A DNA stretch of 64,000 nt from Denitrobacterium detoxificans (lineage in GTDB: Bacteria; Actinomycetota; Coriobacteriia; Coriobacteriales; Eggerthellaceae). The notes beneath the pieces were generated by a model. That model made no database searches. It was not told the DNA's origin and was given only the letters and a program-made list of their open reading frames with translations. Positions 63,877-64,000 of the stretch are shown one piece after another; positions within the stretch are counted from its first letter, which is position 1, and each line of letters opens with the position of its first letter. The translations under genes were made by a program, and so were the position numbers. The DNA is taken from the NCBI RefSeq assembly GCF_001643775.1, contig NZ_CP011402.1, positions 408,001 through 472,000 on the forward strand, in the 5' to 3' direction.

Positions 63877-63929
63877 AAAAAACTTTTTCGAAAAAAGTTC
63901 TTGACACGCCCCACTGGTTAGCGTAAAGT
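63877..63929 (+). promoter_or_regulatory. Strong rRNA-type promoter with UP element
   Basis: TTGACA (63901-63906) and TAAAGT (63924-63929) have a 17-bp spacer. Phased A and T tracts, GAAAAAACTTTTTCG then AAAAAAGTTC, lie directly upstream as an UP element. The leader has GGCGGC...GCCGCC and ends with CCTTGAAAAC, a motif common in rRNA leaders. The rRNA genes would start past the window edge. Confidence 0.75.
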
Positions 63930-64000
63930 AATTCTTCGCCGCTTCGAACGGAGCAAGTTCGGAACGGCGGCGGCGGAAGCCGCCGGAGGACCTTGAAAAC

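Noticed and set aside
63720..63926. Small ORF upstream of the rRNA-type promoter
   Set aside because: It overlaps the UP element and -35 and has no coding features.

Overview
The window is a high-GC (about 60 %) bacterial chromosome segment, densely coded and mostly on the + strand. Gene content and style suggest an anaerobic actinomycete of class Coriobacteriia, most likely Eggerthellaceae. Pointers are a Tat-exported FAD flavoprotein paired with a 12-TM membrane LuxR regulator, indolepyruvate:ferredoxin oxidoreductase plus a phenylacetate-CoA ligase-type enzyme, a fused HisZ-HisG, cell-wall hydrolases with YRLYNPN repeats, and cytochrome bd. This placement is inference from protein style, not from a database match.

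Layout. 1-890: gene-poor, with nested palindromes, a 190-bp inverted-repeat element and tRNA-Ser(GGA) on the - strand. 1065-16635: a conserved hypothetical gene, rpsF-ssb-rpsR-rplI, dnaB, a YhaO/YhaN-type nuclease pair, purA, purD, a HemN/HemW-like radical SAM gene, cydAB and a SixA-CHAD fusion. 16636-17522: tRNA-Phe followed by a 155-bp tandem duplication of its 3' end and terminator, then a second copy of the 190-bp element in reverse orientation. 17523-27060: a DUF4013 membrane protein, a secreted CHAP protein, a polyprenyl-P glycosyltransferase with a DUF2142 membrane protein, purE, iorAB and a paaK-type ligase. 27061-34129: a his operon (hisZG-D-C-B-H-A-F). 34210-39004: a GH25 lysozyme (-), an SPFH protein, hisI and recQ. 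39007-42317: a divergent luxR/flavoprotein module. 42318-46682: a T-box leader, pheS, a 390-bp insertion-like minisatellite, then pheT. 46827-55484: an FKBP gene (-), then argC-J-B-D-R-G-H. 55631-63622: a class A PBP, a lipoprotein, a U32 peptidase-family gene split by an ISL3-family element with a perfect 8-bp target duplication, and tyrS. 63623-64000: an rRNA-type promoter with an A/T-tract UP element; the rRNA itself would lie beyond the window.

How the genes work together. Most loci are housekeeping: translation, replication, purine, histidine and arginine synthesis. Arginine synthesis looks like the ArgJ recycling route under ArgR. Accessory or physiological signals are the putative respiratory flavoprotein, aromatic 2-oxo-acid oxidation (IorAB plus ligase) and the wall hydrolases that share a three-repeat C-terminal module.

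Most worth a second look: the two 190-bp elements whose stems differ in sequence but stay complementary; the three-stem palindrome at 509-745; the candidate operator in front of the flavoprotein gene; the minisatellite that splits pheS from pheT; and the clean IS knock-out of the U32 gene. No CRISPR array, prophage or obvious defence system was seen.
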